This document shows, piece after piece, positions 1 through 7,239 of a stretch of DNA of 64,000 nucleotides. The notes under the pieces were generated by a model. It had not been told where the DNA came from. It did no database searches and worked only from the letters and a program-made list of their open reading frames with translations. Numbering within the stretch: the first letter of the stretch is position 1; each line of letters begins with the position of its first letter. The DNA is from UBA1757 sp963617485 (lineage in GTDB: Bacteria > Bacteroidota > Bacteroidia > Bacteroidales > UBA1402), in assembly GCA_963617485.1 (NCBI GenBank), contig CAVEPA010000010.1, positions 31,279 through 95,278 on the forward strand, written 5' to 3'. The translations under genes and the position numbers were made by a program.

Positions 1-493
1 CCTCGTCCATCTTGGGCACCGCCTCACCGAAGAAGACGATGTGCGGCCGCAGTTGCGAACCGTTGGGAGCCTTGTCGCCCAAAACCACATGGCCATAGCC
101 GATGTCTTGAACCAGTTCTTCGCTGTACAGGTCGAAGGCGTTGCAGCTGTTCTCGGGCCGCACCTTGGTAAGCTCGCCATGCAGATGCAACACGTGGCTA
201 CTGCCGGCTCGCTCGTGAAGGTTGTCGACATTCTGCGTCACCACATCTACCCGGTAACGCTGCTCCAGTGCTGCTATGAGCCGGTGCGCCAAGTTGGGCT
301 GGCTTGCAGCCAGCCCGTCACGACGGACATTGTAAAAATCCAGCACCAGACCCGGATTGCTCTCCCATCCTTCGATAGAGGCTACCACCATGGGATCGTA
401 ATTGTCCCACAGACCGCCGTTATCGCGGAAGGTTTGCAGGCCGCTTTCGGCGCTCACGCCAGCGCCAGTTAAAAATACTATTCGCTTGGACAT
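1..493 (-). CDS. cobB: SIR2-family NAD-dependent protein deacylase (sirtuin), 3' end cut off by window edge
   Basis: Only the first 164 residues are in the window; the gene reads leftward off the edge. The protein begins MSKRIVFLTGAGVSAESG, the Rossmann NAD-binding start of sirtuins. It continues with FRDNGGLW, the TQNVDNLHERAG catalytic-region signature, HLHGE with the catalytic His, and RPHIVFFGE. Sirtuins transfer acyl groups from protein lysines to NAD. The motif DFYNVRR carries the Tyr-x-x-Arg pair that in SIRT5/CobB-type enzymes favours succinyl or malonyl lysine, so desuccinylase activity is a reasonable inference. The CxxC zinc pairs of E. coli CobB are absent from the visible part; only one Cys lies in the small-domain region. 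I recall the same absence in other Bacteroides sirtuins. The start ATG at 493 has a promoter-like box about 50 bp upstream. Confidence 0.9.
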   Translation of the reverse strand, partial: MSKRIVFLTGAGVSAESGLQTFRDNGGLWDNYDPMVVASIEGWESNPGLVLDFYNVRRDGLAASQPNLAHRLIAALEQRYRVDVVTQNVDNLHERAGSSHVLHLHGELTKVRPENSCNAFDLYSEELVQDIGYGHVVLGDKAPNGSQLRPHIVFFGEAVPKMDE

Positions 494-540
494 TGTTTTG
501 TGTTTGCTGCGCGAAGTTCTCCGCGGGTTACTTAGTGAGG

Positions 541-548
541 CAAAATTA
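541..548 (-). promoter_or_regulatory. Bacteroidetes -7 box for the sirtuin gene
   Basis: The minus strand reads TAATTTTG, matching TAnnTTTG, 48 bp before the ATG at 493. No clear TTG -33 element is visible at the expected 19-21 bp spacing, so this is tentative. Confidence 0.4.
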
Positions 549-675
549 CATTTTTCCAGATTACTTGGTATTTTGGAGAATAGTATCATCAGGGTTTTAA
601 CATATGGTGTAAAAGACTATTTCCCAGACACTTAATCGCTGCCGCAAAAATATTATCAAAATTTTGGCATTTTAT

Positions 676-707
676 TTTGGTTTATAATATAAACTACTTT
701 ACATTTG
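676..707 (+). promoter_or_regulatory. Bacteroidetes sigma-ABfr promoter for the 767 gene
   Basis: TTTG at 676-679, a 20 bp spacer, then TACATTTG at 700-707: a full match to the -33/-7 consensus, 59 bp before the ATG at 767. The rest of the 494-766 gap is AT-rich with no other feature that I see. Confidence 0.65.
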
Positions 708-766
708 CATCGTCTAACCAAGATACAAGAAACCAATAATACTACTAACGTTCAAATCTATTTACG

Positions 767-1333
767 ATGGAAAAAGAACTCAGCCCTCTGGAAAGCCTGC
801 AAGTTATCGGCAAGGCCATGTGCAACAGCCGCAATCTTATTCTCCGATCGAGCGGCACGCCTCTTATCGTTTGGGGTGCTTTGATGTTGCTGTTTACCGC
901 TGTTATCTATTTCCTTAGCCGCGAAGGCGAAGCCCGCTGGAACATGTTATGGTTTGTCCTGCCCATTTTCGGCTACGGCATCTGCTTCCTTCTGAACAGA
1001 AAAACACCCAGCCCCGACAACCAGATAAGTAGCCTGCTAGGCGGCGTTTGGTCGGTGTTCGGCGCTTTTGCATTATTGATAACCCTACTGGCCATGTGTG
1101 TGGTCCCCTTTAACATTACGATTTGCGTCATCATCCTCTTTGGTATGGCCGAAAGCATCAGCGGTGTCTTGCTGCGCAATTGGTTCATCATCATAGCAGG
1201 AATGGTTACCGCACTAGCAGGCTGTTACGTAGCCGCTCGCTTCAGGAGCGACCCCGCACAGGTACTTGTCTTTGGAGCAGCCGCTGTTGTGCTGCTGGCC
1301 ACGGGCCTTTACCTCAAGATTAAAAAATACTGA
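767..1333 (+). CDS. Six-helix integral membrane protein of unknown function
   Basis: A 188-residue protein with about six hydrophobic segments (roughly residues 30-49, 60-76, 94-113, 117-135, 138-156 and 166-183) and a short charged N-terminus. I do not recognise a named family. Its stop lies 3 nt before the next start, which encodes a winged-helix regulator, so the two are almost certainly co-transcribed. Small membrane proteins paired with a winged-helix protein of this kind are common in Bacteroidetes, and the regulator probably controls its own operon. The start ATG is supported by a consensus promoter upstream and a plausible leader. No catalytic motif is visible; a sensor or transport accessory role cannot be told apart from other possibilities. 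Confidence 0.75.
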   Translation: MEKELSPLESLQVIGKAMCNSRNLILRSSGTPLIVWGALMLLFTAVIYFLSREGEARWNMLWFVLPIFGYGICFLLNRKTPSPDNQISSLLGGVWSVFGAFALLITLLAMCVVPFNITICVIILFGMAESISGVLLRNWFIIIAGMVTALAGCYVAARFRSDPAQVLVFGAAAVVLLATGLYLKIKKY

Positions 1334-1336
1334 TGT

Positions 1337-1618
1337 ATGTTTCCAAAACTGGATCCACTCTTACATTCTGAATTACGCTTGGCTGTCATGTCCATACTCG
1401 TTGATGTCGATAAAGCGGATTTTGTCTATCTCAAAACGCAAACCGGTGCCACAGCAGGCAACCTCAGTGTCCAGATTGACAAGTTGGCAGAAGCCGGCTA
1501 TATAGTGGTGGAGAAATCGTTCAAGGGCCGCAAGCCCTGTACCACCTGTCAAGCCTCTGAACAAGGCATAGCCGCCTTCCAAGCTTATGTTCAAGCACTC
1601 AAAGATTATATAAAATAG
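1337..1618 (+). CDS. Winged-helix DNA-binding transcriptional regulator
   Basis: A 93-residue single-domain protein. The pattern HSELRLAVMSIL, then a segment that reads as helix-turn-helix (TAGNLSVQIDKLAEAGYI), then a basic wing (VEKSFKGRKP) and a C-terminal helix matches the MarR/ArsR-like winged-helix family often annotated as HTH_34. Such proteins bind operator DNA as dimers. Two Cys residues (CTTC) sit just after the wing; they could sense redox state or metal, but that is inference. The gene starts 3 nt after the membrane-protein stop and is probably its operon partner and regulator. An overlapping ATG at 1333 is in another frame and leads nowhere. Confidence 0.82.
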   Translation: MFPKLDPLLHSELRLAVMSILVDVDKADFVYLKTQTGATAGNLSVQIDKLAEAGYIVVEKSFKGRKPCTTCQASEQGIAAFQAYVQALKDYIK

Positions 1619-1741
1619 AACCCCAACCTTAAAATACTTTTGACAAACACACCATTGAGAACACACTAGAAACAATCTAAAAAAGAACCTTAGTCTAAAC
1701 CGGGAAAACCGACCTTATTTCTAGTATCGTTAAAAACAGCA

Positions 1742-1768
1742 ACGCCCGGCGCTTAATGCGCCGGGCGT
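1742..1768 (-). terminator. Intrinsic terminator hairpin
   Basis: A perfect 11 bp inverted repeat (1742-1752 and 1758-1768, GC-rich, 5 nt loop). On the minus strand it is followed after a few bases by TTTTT, so it best serves the leftward lipoprotein gene ending at 1802; it may also stop rightward transcription from the 767-1618 operon. It is the only structure I see in the 1619-1801 gap. Confidence 0.75.
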
Positions 1769-1801
1769 CCGCCATTTATAGCATTTAATTAAGATGCGAT
1801 G

Positions 1802-2311
1802 CTATTTCTTCGAGTCGGCTACCTTATCAAAGTTCAAGATAAAGCCCATAGACACCTTGATGTCGTTGATATCCATGGCTTTGGAATCGGTATTGATGTC
1901 TTCCAAAGGCAAGATAGCAGCCACTTCCAAATCGGTAGTGGTAAGGCTGTTAACCGTGAAGTTGATACTGGAGTCATTGGTTTTGAAGACTTCGCCCAAT
2001 TCGGGAGATATCACTTTAAGACCAGTTTCAGTCTTGGCCCAAGTGAAATTCATAACAGAGTCTTCGGAAGCAGAAGCAAGCGTAGCGTTGCCATCGGCTT
2101 TCAACTCAAGGATAATATACTCATCTCCCGTGTATTCGGTGGTATCCATCAGCAGCGGCTGATCGTTGAGATAGGTACCAAAGATAATGCGGTTGAGGTG
2201 CCATGAGCCTACAAGGGTTGCTTCTTCCTGCTTGTCGCAAGAAACCACCATCATAGAGACCACTGCCACAAAGGCAAATGCCTTGAACAAAGATGCAAAT
2301 CTAGACTTCAT
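1802..2311 (-). CDS. Lipocalin-like lipoprotein
   Basis: A 169-residue protein with a type II signal peptide: basic start MKSRF, hydrophobic core, lipobox VVSC with the lipidated Cys near residue 25, then Asp-Lys. The mature part opens with LVGSWHLNRI, the characteristic first strand of small lipocalin-like domains in Bacteroidetes lipoproteins, and is otherwise Asp/Thr-rich beta-type sequence. It is probably tethered to the outer membrane. The gene lies 23 bp downstream of an outer-membrane barrel gene on the same strand and is closed by a terminator. Ligand and role are unknown. A similar small lipoprotein lies on the other side of the barrel gene. Confidence 0.72.
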   Translation of the reverse strand: MKSRFASLFKAFAFVAVVSMMVVSCDKQEEATLVGSWHLNRIIFGTYLNDQPLLMDTTEYTGDEYIILELKADGNATLASASEDSVMNFTWAKTETGLKVISPELGEVFKTNDSSINFTVNSLTTTDLEVAAILPLEDINTDSKAMDINDIKVSMGFILNFDKVADSKK

Positions 2312-2334
2312 AGCTGCAAGTACTTGCGATTAGA

Positions 2335-2958
2335 TTAGTTGAAGTAATACTTGAGACCAACGGTAGGAGCAAGGGTAAGGCCAAATGAGAAGTTAGAGTA
2401 TTTGGTGTCGTCCTGAGTATAGCCGCTGTAGCTCAAAGAAGCAACATTCAGATTGATAGCCACATTGTCGGTAATGCGGGTTTCGAAGCGGCCAAGAGCC
2501 AAAGAAACGCCGAAAGTGTTATAGCTGTCGGTAGTGGTGTTGGTCATAGAACCATAGGTTACTTCTGCTTTCGTAGAAATGCTGTTGCCCTTAAGGGTAA
2601 GTGCGGGAGCATAGTAGATGTTGCTCATAAGGGGCAGATAGTAAGCAGCACCGATGCCATAGTTCCAAGCGGTAGAGTTACTCTTGAGGTTGTCGCTGGG
2701 TTTGCTAGTGGTGATACCAACACCGGCCATAGCAAAAACTTCGAGGTTGTCGATAACGAAATAACCTACGCGGGGGCTAATGCCGAAGGTGGTAACATTG
2801 CTCTTGGTGGTTGTCGTAGTTGAACCAGATTCCGTTGTAGCAGCATTAGAGTTGAAACCCAGCGACAAATCGCCGCCTACACTAAGATCACCTTGATTTT
2901 GTGCCATCATCACGGTTGACATCATAATAGCTGCCAAACCAAGAAAAATTTTCTTCAT
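2335..2958 (-). CDS. Outer-membrane beta-barrel protein
   Basis: A 207-residue protein with signal peptide MKKIFLGLAAIMMSTVMMAQ and a mature chain of alternating hydrophobic strands with Gly/aromatic patterns (SVGGDLSLGF, FGISPRVGYFVI, NYGIGAAYYLPL). It ends in VGLKYYFN, where the terminal Phe-rich strand is typical of BamA-inserted barrels. Size and pattern fit the eight-stranded OmpX/OmpW-like porin family. A Ser/Thr-rich stretch near residues 38-55 probably forms an external loop. The gene shares its strand and likely its transcript with the downstream lipoprotein at 1802-2311. I see no substrate clue. Confidence 0.8.
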   Translation of the reverse strand: MKKIFLGLAAIMMSTVMMAQNQGDLSVGGDLSLGFNSNAATTESGSTTTTTKSNVTTFGISPRVGYFVIDNLEVFAMAGVGITTSKPSDNLKSNSTAWNYGIGAAYYLPLMSNIYYAPALTLKGNSISTKAEVTYGSMTNTTTDSYNTFGVSLALGRFETRITDNVAINLNVASLSYSGYTQDDTKYSNFSFGLTLAPTVGLKYYFN

Positions 2959-2991
2959 AACGTTTTTAACAATTTAAAGTTTGTGTATTAA

Positions 2992-3021
2992 AAAAAGGCC
3001 TTGCCTTGTCGACAAGGCCTC
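2992..3021 (-). terminator. Intrinsic terminator after the 3036-3563 lipoprotein
   Basis: The minus strand shows an AGGCCTTG...CAAGGCCT inverted repeat followed directly by a run of seven T residues. This closes the lipoprotein gene ending at 3036 and separates it from the barrel gene starting at 2958. Confidence 0.75.
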
Positions 3022-3035
3022 AAAATTCAAAGCCC

Positions 3036-3563
3036 CTAAGACGCACTTCCGGGTGCGTTCGTTACAATTTTTCGATATTTTATGAATAAATCTGCAGTAA
3101 TATTTCCCGTTTTGCCACTATCTGCATCATATTCAGTAGAAAGCATAGGGTAAACAAGCTCCATAACATCGTCGTACACATCTACGCGCATCAGCAGGCT
3201 CGAGTATTCGGGAGCATTACCAACCAGAACCAAATAAGGGCCATCGGACTCTTCCATCCAGCGCATAATGCCATTTTCCATCCCCTGTCCCTTGGTACCC
3301 AGACCAGGCATATAATTATCGCCGAAGGCAACTACACCGCCGTCTTCATAAAATCTCAAGCCGGCAACTTCCCCAGATTCTTCACATGCATCCATCATGT
3401 TCAGGTTCATCTGGGTGTTATCGAAAGTGAAGCGGAGTCCATATGTTTCGCATTGCCACACGCCAACCAGAGGGTTGGTTCCTACCTTTTCACAGGCCAC
3501 TGCCATGCAGCCCAAAAGGGCCAAGAGTGCCACGACTTTTAAAAGATTGTACAACTTGTTCAT
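3036..3563 (-). CDS. Lipocalin-like lipoprotein with a strong Shine-Dalgarno
   Basis: The 175-residue protein starts MNKLYNLLKVVALLALLG, with lipobox AVAC giving a lipidated Cys near residue 24. The mature domain opens LVGVWQCETYGLRFTFDN, similar to the lipocalin-like lipoprotein at 1802. I chose the ATG at 3563 rather than an upstream in-frame start because it gives a proper signal peptide and is preceded by AAAGGAGG with a 6 nt spacer. That is a near-perfect ribosome binding site and unusual in this phylum. A run of nine G/C pairs lies in the leader. It is probably an outer-membrane-anchored protein of unknown ligand, transcribed separately from the barrel operon. Confidence 0.72.
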   Translation of the reverse strand: MNKLYNLLKVVALLALLGCMAVACEKVGTNPLVGVWQCETYGLRFTFDNTQMNLNMMDACEESGEVAGLRFYEDGGVVAFGDNYMPGLGTKGQGMENGIMRWMEESDGPYLVLVGNAPEYSSLLMRVDVYDDVMELVYPMLSTEYDADSGKTGNITADLFIKYRKIVTNAPGSAS

Positions 3564-3569
3564 ATGATA

Positions 3570-3577
3570 CCTCCTTT
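3570..3577 (-). promoter_or_regulatory. Consensus Shine-Dalgarno
   Basis: The minus strand reads AAAGGAGG, 6 nt before the ATG at 3563. It decides the start choice and is notable because most genes here lack such a site. Confidence 0.8.
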
Positions 3578-3583
3578 TTATAA

Positions 3584-3592
3584 GGGGGGGGG
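3584..3592 (-). repeat. Homopolymeric G9/C9 tract in a 5' leader
   Basis: Nine consecutive G on the plus strand (C9 in the transcript) lie between the -7 box at 3620-3627 and the ribosome binding site of the 3563 gene. Tracts of this length can change size by slippage. Confidence 0.75.
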
Positions 3593-3619
3593 TACTCAGA
3601 GAGTCCACCCTAATTGTCA

Positions 3620-3627
3620 CAAATCTA
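3620..3627 (-). promoter_or_regulatory. -7 box for the 3563 lipoprotein
   Basis: The minus strand reads TAGATTTG, matching TAnnTTTG, 57 bp before the ATG. The -33 element is weak. Confidence 0.5.
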
Positions 3628-3705
3628 ATTATGATTTCGAAAAATTATTCTCCGAGATGCAAGAAAAATTATCATTTTTGCCAAAATAAATAGCATTTTA
3701 TTTTG

Positions 3706-3735
3706 TTGTATTTTCTGAAATGTTTTCTACTTTTG
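3706..3735 (+). promoter_or_regulatory. Promoter for the SIMPL-domain gene
   Basis: TTG at 3706-3708, a 19 bp spacer, then TACTTTTG at 3728-3735, 64 bp before the ATG at 3800. Confidence 0.6.
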
Positions 3736-3799
3736 AGGTCGGGCATATTTCTACGCCAAATTCAAGCATTTCTCTACACGAATTTCAAGCTTTTCAAAT

Positions 3800-4564
3800 A
3801 TGATGAAAAATCCTCGTTTCAGCCTTATCGGCAGCCTTTTGTGCTGTTTGCTGCTGGGCAGTATGCGAGCCCAAGCCGACAACGACATTCTAAAGCTTAT
3901 AGAACAATCTGCACCTTATATCGAAGTGTCGGCTACGGCCGAAGCGTATATTCCCGCCGATGAAATATACCTTAATATATGCATCGATGAAAAAGACTAT
4001 GGCAAAGACACGTCGCTGGCCAGTAAGGAAAAGCAGATGCTGTCTGCCTTGCAGTCGTTGGGAATCGATATTGAAAAGAATTTGGTCGTGAACGATTTGG
4101 CCAGCAATTTCAAGCAATATCTGTTGCGCAAGGGTCAGGTGCAGCTAAAAAAGAACTACAGTCTGAAGACTGGTTCGGCCAAACAGGCCACGCAAGTGCT
4201 GATGGCCATGGAAGAGATTGGCGTGTCGCGCACCAGCATTGACAAGGCTGTTTGCAGCCAACTCGAAAAATACCAGGACAGTCTGCGCGTTGAAGCTGCC
4301 AAAAAAGCCAAGGCCAAAGCCGATCAGATTGCCGAAGCTCTTGACCACCGATGCGGAGAAGTACTGTCCGTAGCCGAACAGTCGATGCGTTCCAACAACT
4401 ATATGGAACCGCGTTTTACCGCTACGCTTTACAGTGCCAAGGCTGCTTCCGATGCTGGGGCTGAAGCGTCTTCTGTAGCCGACATCGAATTTGAGAAAAT
4501 CTACATCGAAAGTACCATCAGACTGAAAATCAAGACCTACGAAAAATCAGGCATTTTCAAGTAA
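3800..4564 (+). CDS. SIMPL domain (DUF541) periplasmic protein
   Basis: A 254-residue exported protein with a signal peptide (about residues 1-27, ending in RAQAD). The mature chain opens YIEVSATAEAYIPADEIYLNI, the typical first strand of SIMPL/DUF541 proteins, where a beta-strand with a G/A-x-A pattern is followed by PD. A Lys/Ala-rich helix (VEAAKKAKAKADQIAEAL, about residues 167-184) and a final strand follow in the family order. Family members are periplasmic or envelope proteins, named after a signalling molecule that binds mouse pelle-like kinase, with roles in stress tolerance that remain ill defined. The gene has its own promoter. A polysaccharide pyruvyl transferase gene starts 23 bp downstream and may share the transcript. 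Confidence 0.85.
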   Translation: MMKNPRFSLIGSLLCCLLLGSMRAQADNDILKLIEQSAPYIEVSATAEAYIPADEIYLNICIDEKDYGKDTSLASKEKQMLSALQSLGIDIEKNLVVNDLASNFKQYLLRKGQVQLKKNYSLKTGSAKQATQVLMAMEEIGVSRTSIDKAVCSQLEKYQDSLRVEAAKKAKAKADQIAEALDHRCGEVLSVAEQSMRSNNYMEPRFTATLYSAKAASDAGAEASSVADIEFEKIYIESTIRLKIKTYEKSGIFK

Positions 4565-4575
4565 TCTGTAAACCA
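4562..4575 (+). repeat. 14 bp leader repeat, copy 1
   Basis: TAATCTGTAAACCA overlaps the stop of the SIMPL gene and sits just before the pyruvyl transferase start. An identical copy precedes the glycosyltransferase at 5714-5727. Confidence 0.8.
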
Positions 4576-4587
4576 AGCAAGGCCTGC

Positions 4588-5712
4588 ATGAGAATAGGCA
4601 TCGTCACCCAACCCTTGTCGCTCAACTACGGTGGCATACTGCAGAACTATGCGCTGCATCAGGTGCTTCGGCAGCTGGGGCACGAGCCTTACACTTTCGA
4701 TTTGGAGTCGCTGCTACAACATTCCTATTACGATTATTTGGCCGTCAACACCAAGGCTATTTTCCGCGAATGGCTGGGAAAACCGGCGCCACGGCTTATG
4801 TCGCCCTGCCTGCTAAAACGTAGGGAAAGGCCTTTGCGCCGTTTTGTAAAGGGACAGATTTCACTCATCGAGCCGCGAAGCAAGCTTCTGGATGCTTCCA
4901 AGATTGAGAGCTATCGTCTTGAGGCTTTGATAGTTGGCAGCGACCAGGTGTGGCGGCCCAAATACAATGCTCATATTGAGGATATGTATCTGGCTTTTGC
5001 CCAAGGGTTCAAAGGCAAGAAACTGGCCTATGCCGCCTCGTTCGGTACCGATACGTGGGAATACACGCCTGCGGAAACGGCCGCTTGCCGCCAGTTGATA
5101 CAGCAGTTCGATGCCGTTTCGCTGCGCGAGGACTCCGGCGTGACATTATGCCGCGAACATTTCGGTCTGGAGGCCTGTCAGGTGTTGGACCCGACACTGT
5201 TGCTTACCGCCGATGACTACAACCGTCTGCTGGGGACGCTTCCCGCCAGTGGGCAGCCTTATATTTTTGCATATTTGCTCGACCCTAGCGAGCGCCGGCT
5301 GGCGCTCGCTAGGGATTTGGCCCACCGGCTAAGCCTGCCACTGGTGGTGAAGGGTGCCGACACGGATTTGCGTCAGGATGACAGCGTGGAAAAATGGCTG
5401 GCGCAGTTCCGGGACGCGGCCTATATTCTTACCGACTCATTCCACGGAACGGTCTTCTCGGCGGTTTACCGCAAACCCTTCCTGACACTAGGCAACGAGG
5501 CGCGCGGCCTCAGCCGCTTGGAGTCGCTGCTGAGTTTGCTGGGGCTGGAGGAGCGCCAGCTGACGGATGCCGACTTGGCGGCGGCATCCGCAGCTGGCGC
5601 GGCAGACACCGCCCATCTTCAACTGAGCGTCCAGCCCGACTGGACAGCCGTAACGCAAAAGCTCAGCCTTTGGCAAGAACGTTCGTGGCAATTTCTCCGA
5701 GAGCAACTTTAA
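4588..5712 (+). CDS. Polysaccharide pyruvyl transferase family protein
   Basis: A 374-residue cytoplasmic protein. The N-terminus MRIGIVTQPLSLNYGGILQNYAL is the family opening (nucleotide-sugar fold with the NYGGxLQ motif). VGSDQVWRPKY (about residue 113) and a later TDSFHGTVFSAVYRKPF (about residue 282) are the signature of the polysaccharide pyruvyl transferase/CsaB superfamily. These enzymes move pyruvyl from phosphoenolpyruvate to a sugar in capsule, exopolysaccharide or teichoic-like polymers; some members instead act as glycosyltransferases. It is followed 22 bp later by a family 2 glycosyltransferase, suggesting a two-gene module that modifies a surface glycan. The acceptor sugar cannot be read from the sequence. 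Confidence 0.88.
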   Translation: MRIGIVTQPLSLNYGGILQNYALHQVLRQLGHEPYTFDLESLLQHSYYDYLAVNTKAIFREWLGKPAPRLMSPCLLKRRERPLRRFVKGQISLIEPRSKLLDASKIESYRLEALIVGSDQVWRPKYNAHIEDMYLAFAQGFKGKKLAYAASFGTDTWEYTPAETAACRQLIQQFDAVSLREDSGVTLCREHFGLEACQVLDPTLLLTADDYNRLLGTLPASGQPYIFAYLLDPSERRLALARDLAHRLSLPLVVKGADTDLRQDDSVEKWLAQFRDAAYILTDSFHGTVFSAVYRKPFLTLGNEARGLSRLESLLSLLGLEERQLTDADLAAASAAGAADTAHLQLSVQPDWTAVTQKLSLWQERSWQFLREQL

Positions 5713-5713
5713 A

Positions 5714-5727
5714 TAATCTGTAAACCA
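5714..5727 (+). repeat. 14 bp leader repeat, copy 2
   Basis: TAATCTGTAAACCA, identical to 4562-4575, lies 7 nt before the ATG of the glycosyltransferase gene. Confidence 0.8.
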
Positions 5728-5734
5728 CACCTTT

Positions 5735-6562
5735 ATGAATAAGCAAGCCTTGGTTTCCATCATTATTCCATGTTACAATCAGGCACCTTACCTCAAGGAT
5801 GCCATCGACTGCGTGAAGGCTCAGAGCTACCCCAACTGGGAATGCATCATCGTAGACGACGGCAGCACCGACAACTCGCTCAGTCTTGCCCAAGCGCTCA
5901 CTGCCGACGATGCCCGCTTCAAAGTTTTCCATAAGGAGAACGAAGGTGTTTGCCTGACCCGCCGCTACGCCATCGACCATAGCCAGGGCGAGTACATTCT
6001 ACCCTTAGACGGTGATGACAAGATTGCCCCCGACTATCTCGAACGGGCCGTTCCCGTACTGGCCGAACACCCCGACATCAGCATCGTCTACGGCAAAGCG
6101 ATAAAATTCGGCAGCGAAAAAGGGCTGTGGAATCTGCCGCCCTTCGATATGGAAACCATGCTGGTTTGCAACTGCATTTTCAATTCTTGCCTGTACCGAC
6201 GCAGCGACTACGACCGCACGCCAGGCTACAATCCCAACATGCACGAAGGATTGGAAGACTGGGATTTCATTCTCTCACTGCTCGAACTGAGCCCCAAGGT
6301 CTATTGTCTGGACACAGTGGTCCACTACTACCGCATCTTGAAAAAATCGCGCAATACATCTTTCAAAGGGCTGGGGAAAGGTGATATCGACTACCGCACG
6401 CGCAAACAGCTTTGGGAAAACCATCGCCAGCTCTACAGCCAATACTACCCTAACCCGCAACGCTCCAATTATTTCTATGCTTTGCAAGGGTCTAAAGAAT
6501 ACCGACTGGGCAAACTGCTGCTGGCTCCTTGGCGCAAAATCCAAGCTTGGTTCAAACGCTAA
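5735..6562 (+). CDS. Family 2 glycosyltransferase
   Basis: A 275-residue GT-A-fold enzyme. VSIIIPCYNQAPYLKDAIDCV at the start, IIVDDGSTDNS (about residues 38-48) and the metal-binding LPLDGDDKI (Asp-x-Asp region, about residue 90) are the GT2 signature. A catalytic-base segment, EGLEDWDFIL, appears near residue 170. It transfers a sugar from a nucleotide donor to a growing glycan at the cytoplasmic face. No transmembrane helix is apparent; the basic C-terminus may touch the membrane. It probably acts with the adjacent pyruvyl transferase. The gene is convergent with the queuosine-transporter gene, whose stop lies 9 bp away; I see no terminator between them. Confidence 0.92.
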   Translation: MNKQALVSIIIPCYNQAPYLKDAIDCVKAQSYPNWECIIVDDGSTDNSLSLAQALTADDARFKVFHKENEGVCLTRRYAIDHSQGEYILPLDGDDKIAPDYLERAVPVLAEHPDISIVYGKAIKFGSEKGLWNLPPFDMETMLVCNCIFNSCLYRRSDYDRTPGYNPNMHEGLEDWDFILSLLELSPKVYCLDTVVHYYRILKKSRNTSFKGLGKGDIDYRTRKQLWENHRQLYSQYYPNPQRSNYFYALQGSKEYRLGKLLLAPWRKIQAWFKR

Positions 6563-6571
6563 AGCTCTGTC

Positions 6572-7231
6572 CTACTGAGCATTCAAATAGCGGCGGATAT
6601 ACTTAATGGCGACATAGGCCATGGGCGTACCCAGACAAGCTTCGATAAGCAGCTTCACGCCATATTGGAAGGCCAACATCAGCAGCAAATCTCGCGCCGA
6701 AAGCGTACCGAGAAAGGCAATCAGCACAAAAGGCAGGGTATCGAAGCAATAGCCCACCACTGAACTACCAATGGTACGCAGCCACAGAAAGCGGCCTTTG
6801 GTCTTGAACTTGATTTTTTCCATCACCCAGGCATTGGACAGTTCACCCAAAAGAAAACCCACTAGTGAAGCCAGCACAATGCGCGGCACATAGCTGAATA
6901 CCTGATTATAGGCAATCTCGGAAGCTTGCATGTATTCGGGCGAAGGCAGCAGTGCTCCGATTTGCGTACACACCACCATCAGAATATTGCAAAAGAACGT
7001 AATCCAGATAACCCGTTTGGAAGTCTTGAAACCCCAGATTTCGGTGAGCACATCGCCCAGCATGTAGGCGAAGGGGAAGGTGATGGTACCGGCATCGAAA
7101 TACAGGAAGCCGAAAAGGCCGATTACTTTCACGGCCATAATGTTCGACACCAGATAAAGGCTGACGAACAAAGCCGTCACCACCAGCAAAGCCTGATGCG
7201 AACGTTGTTGATATGCTTGGTCTTTTATCAT
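6572..7231 (-). CDS. yhhQ: Queuosine-precursor transporter, YhhQ/VUT family
   Basis: A 219-residue protein with about six transmembrane helices. The segments LYLVSNIMAVKVI, FPFAYMLGDVLTEIWGF and a C-terminal FQYGVKLLIEACLGTPMAY match the YhhQ (DUF165/VUT) family, which imports queuosine precursors such as preQ0/preQ1 for tRNA modification. It is the last gene of the leftward capsule-type unit, 8 bp after the nucleotidyltransferase-kinase fusion. The functional link is not obvious and may just be operon carry-over. I see no preQ1 riboswitch in front of it, and the 8 bp gap leaves no room for one. Confidence 0.9.
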   Translation of the reverse strand: MIKDQAYQQRSHQALLVVTALFVSLYLVSNIMAVKVIGLFGFLYFDAGTITFPFAYMLGDVLTEIWGFKTSKRVIWITFFCNILMVVCTQIGALLPSPEYMQASEIAYNQVFSYVPRIVLASLVGFLLGELSNAWVMEKIKFKTKGRFLWLRTIGSSVVGYCFDTLPFVLIAFLGTLSARDLLLMLAFQYGVKLLIEACLGTPMAYVAIKYIRRYLNAQ

Positions 7232-7239
7232 CGGAAGAA

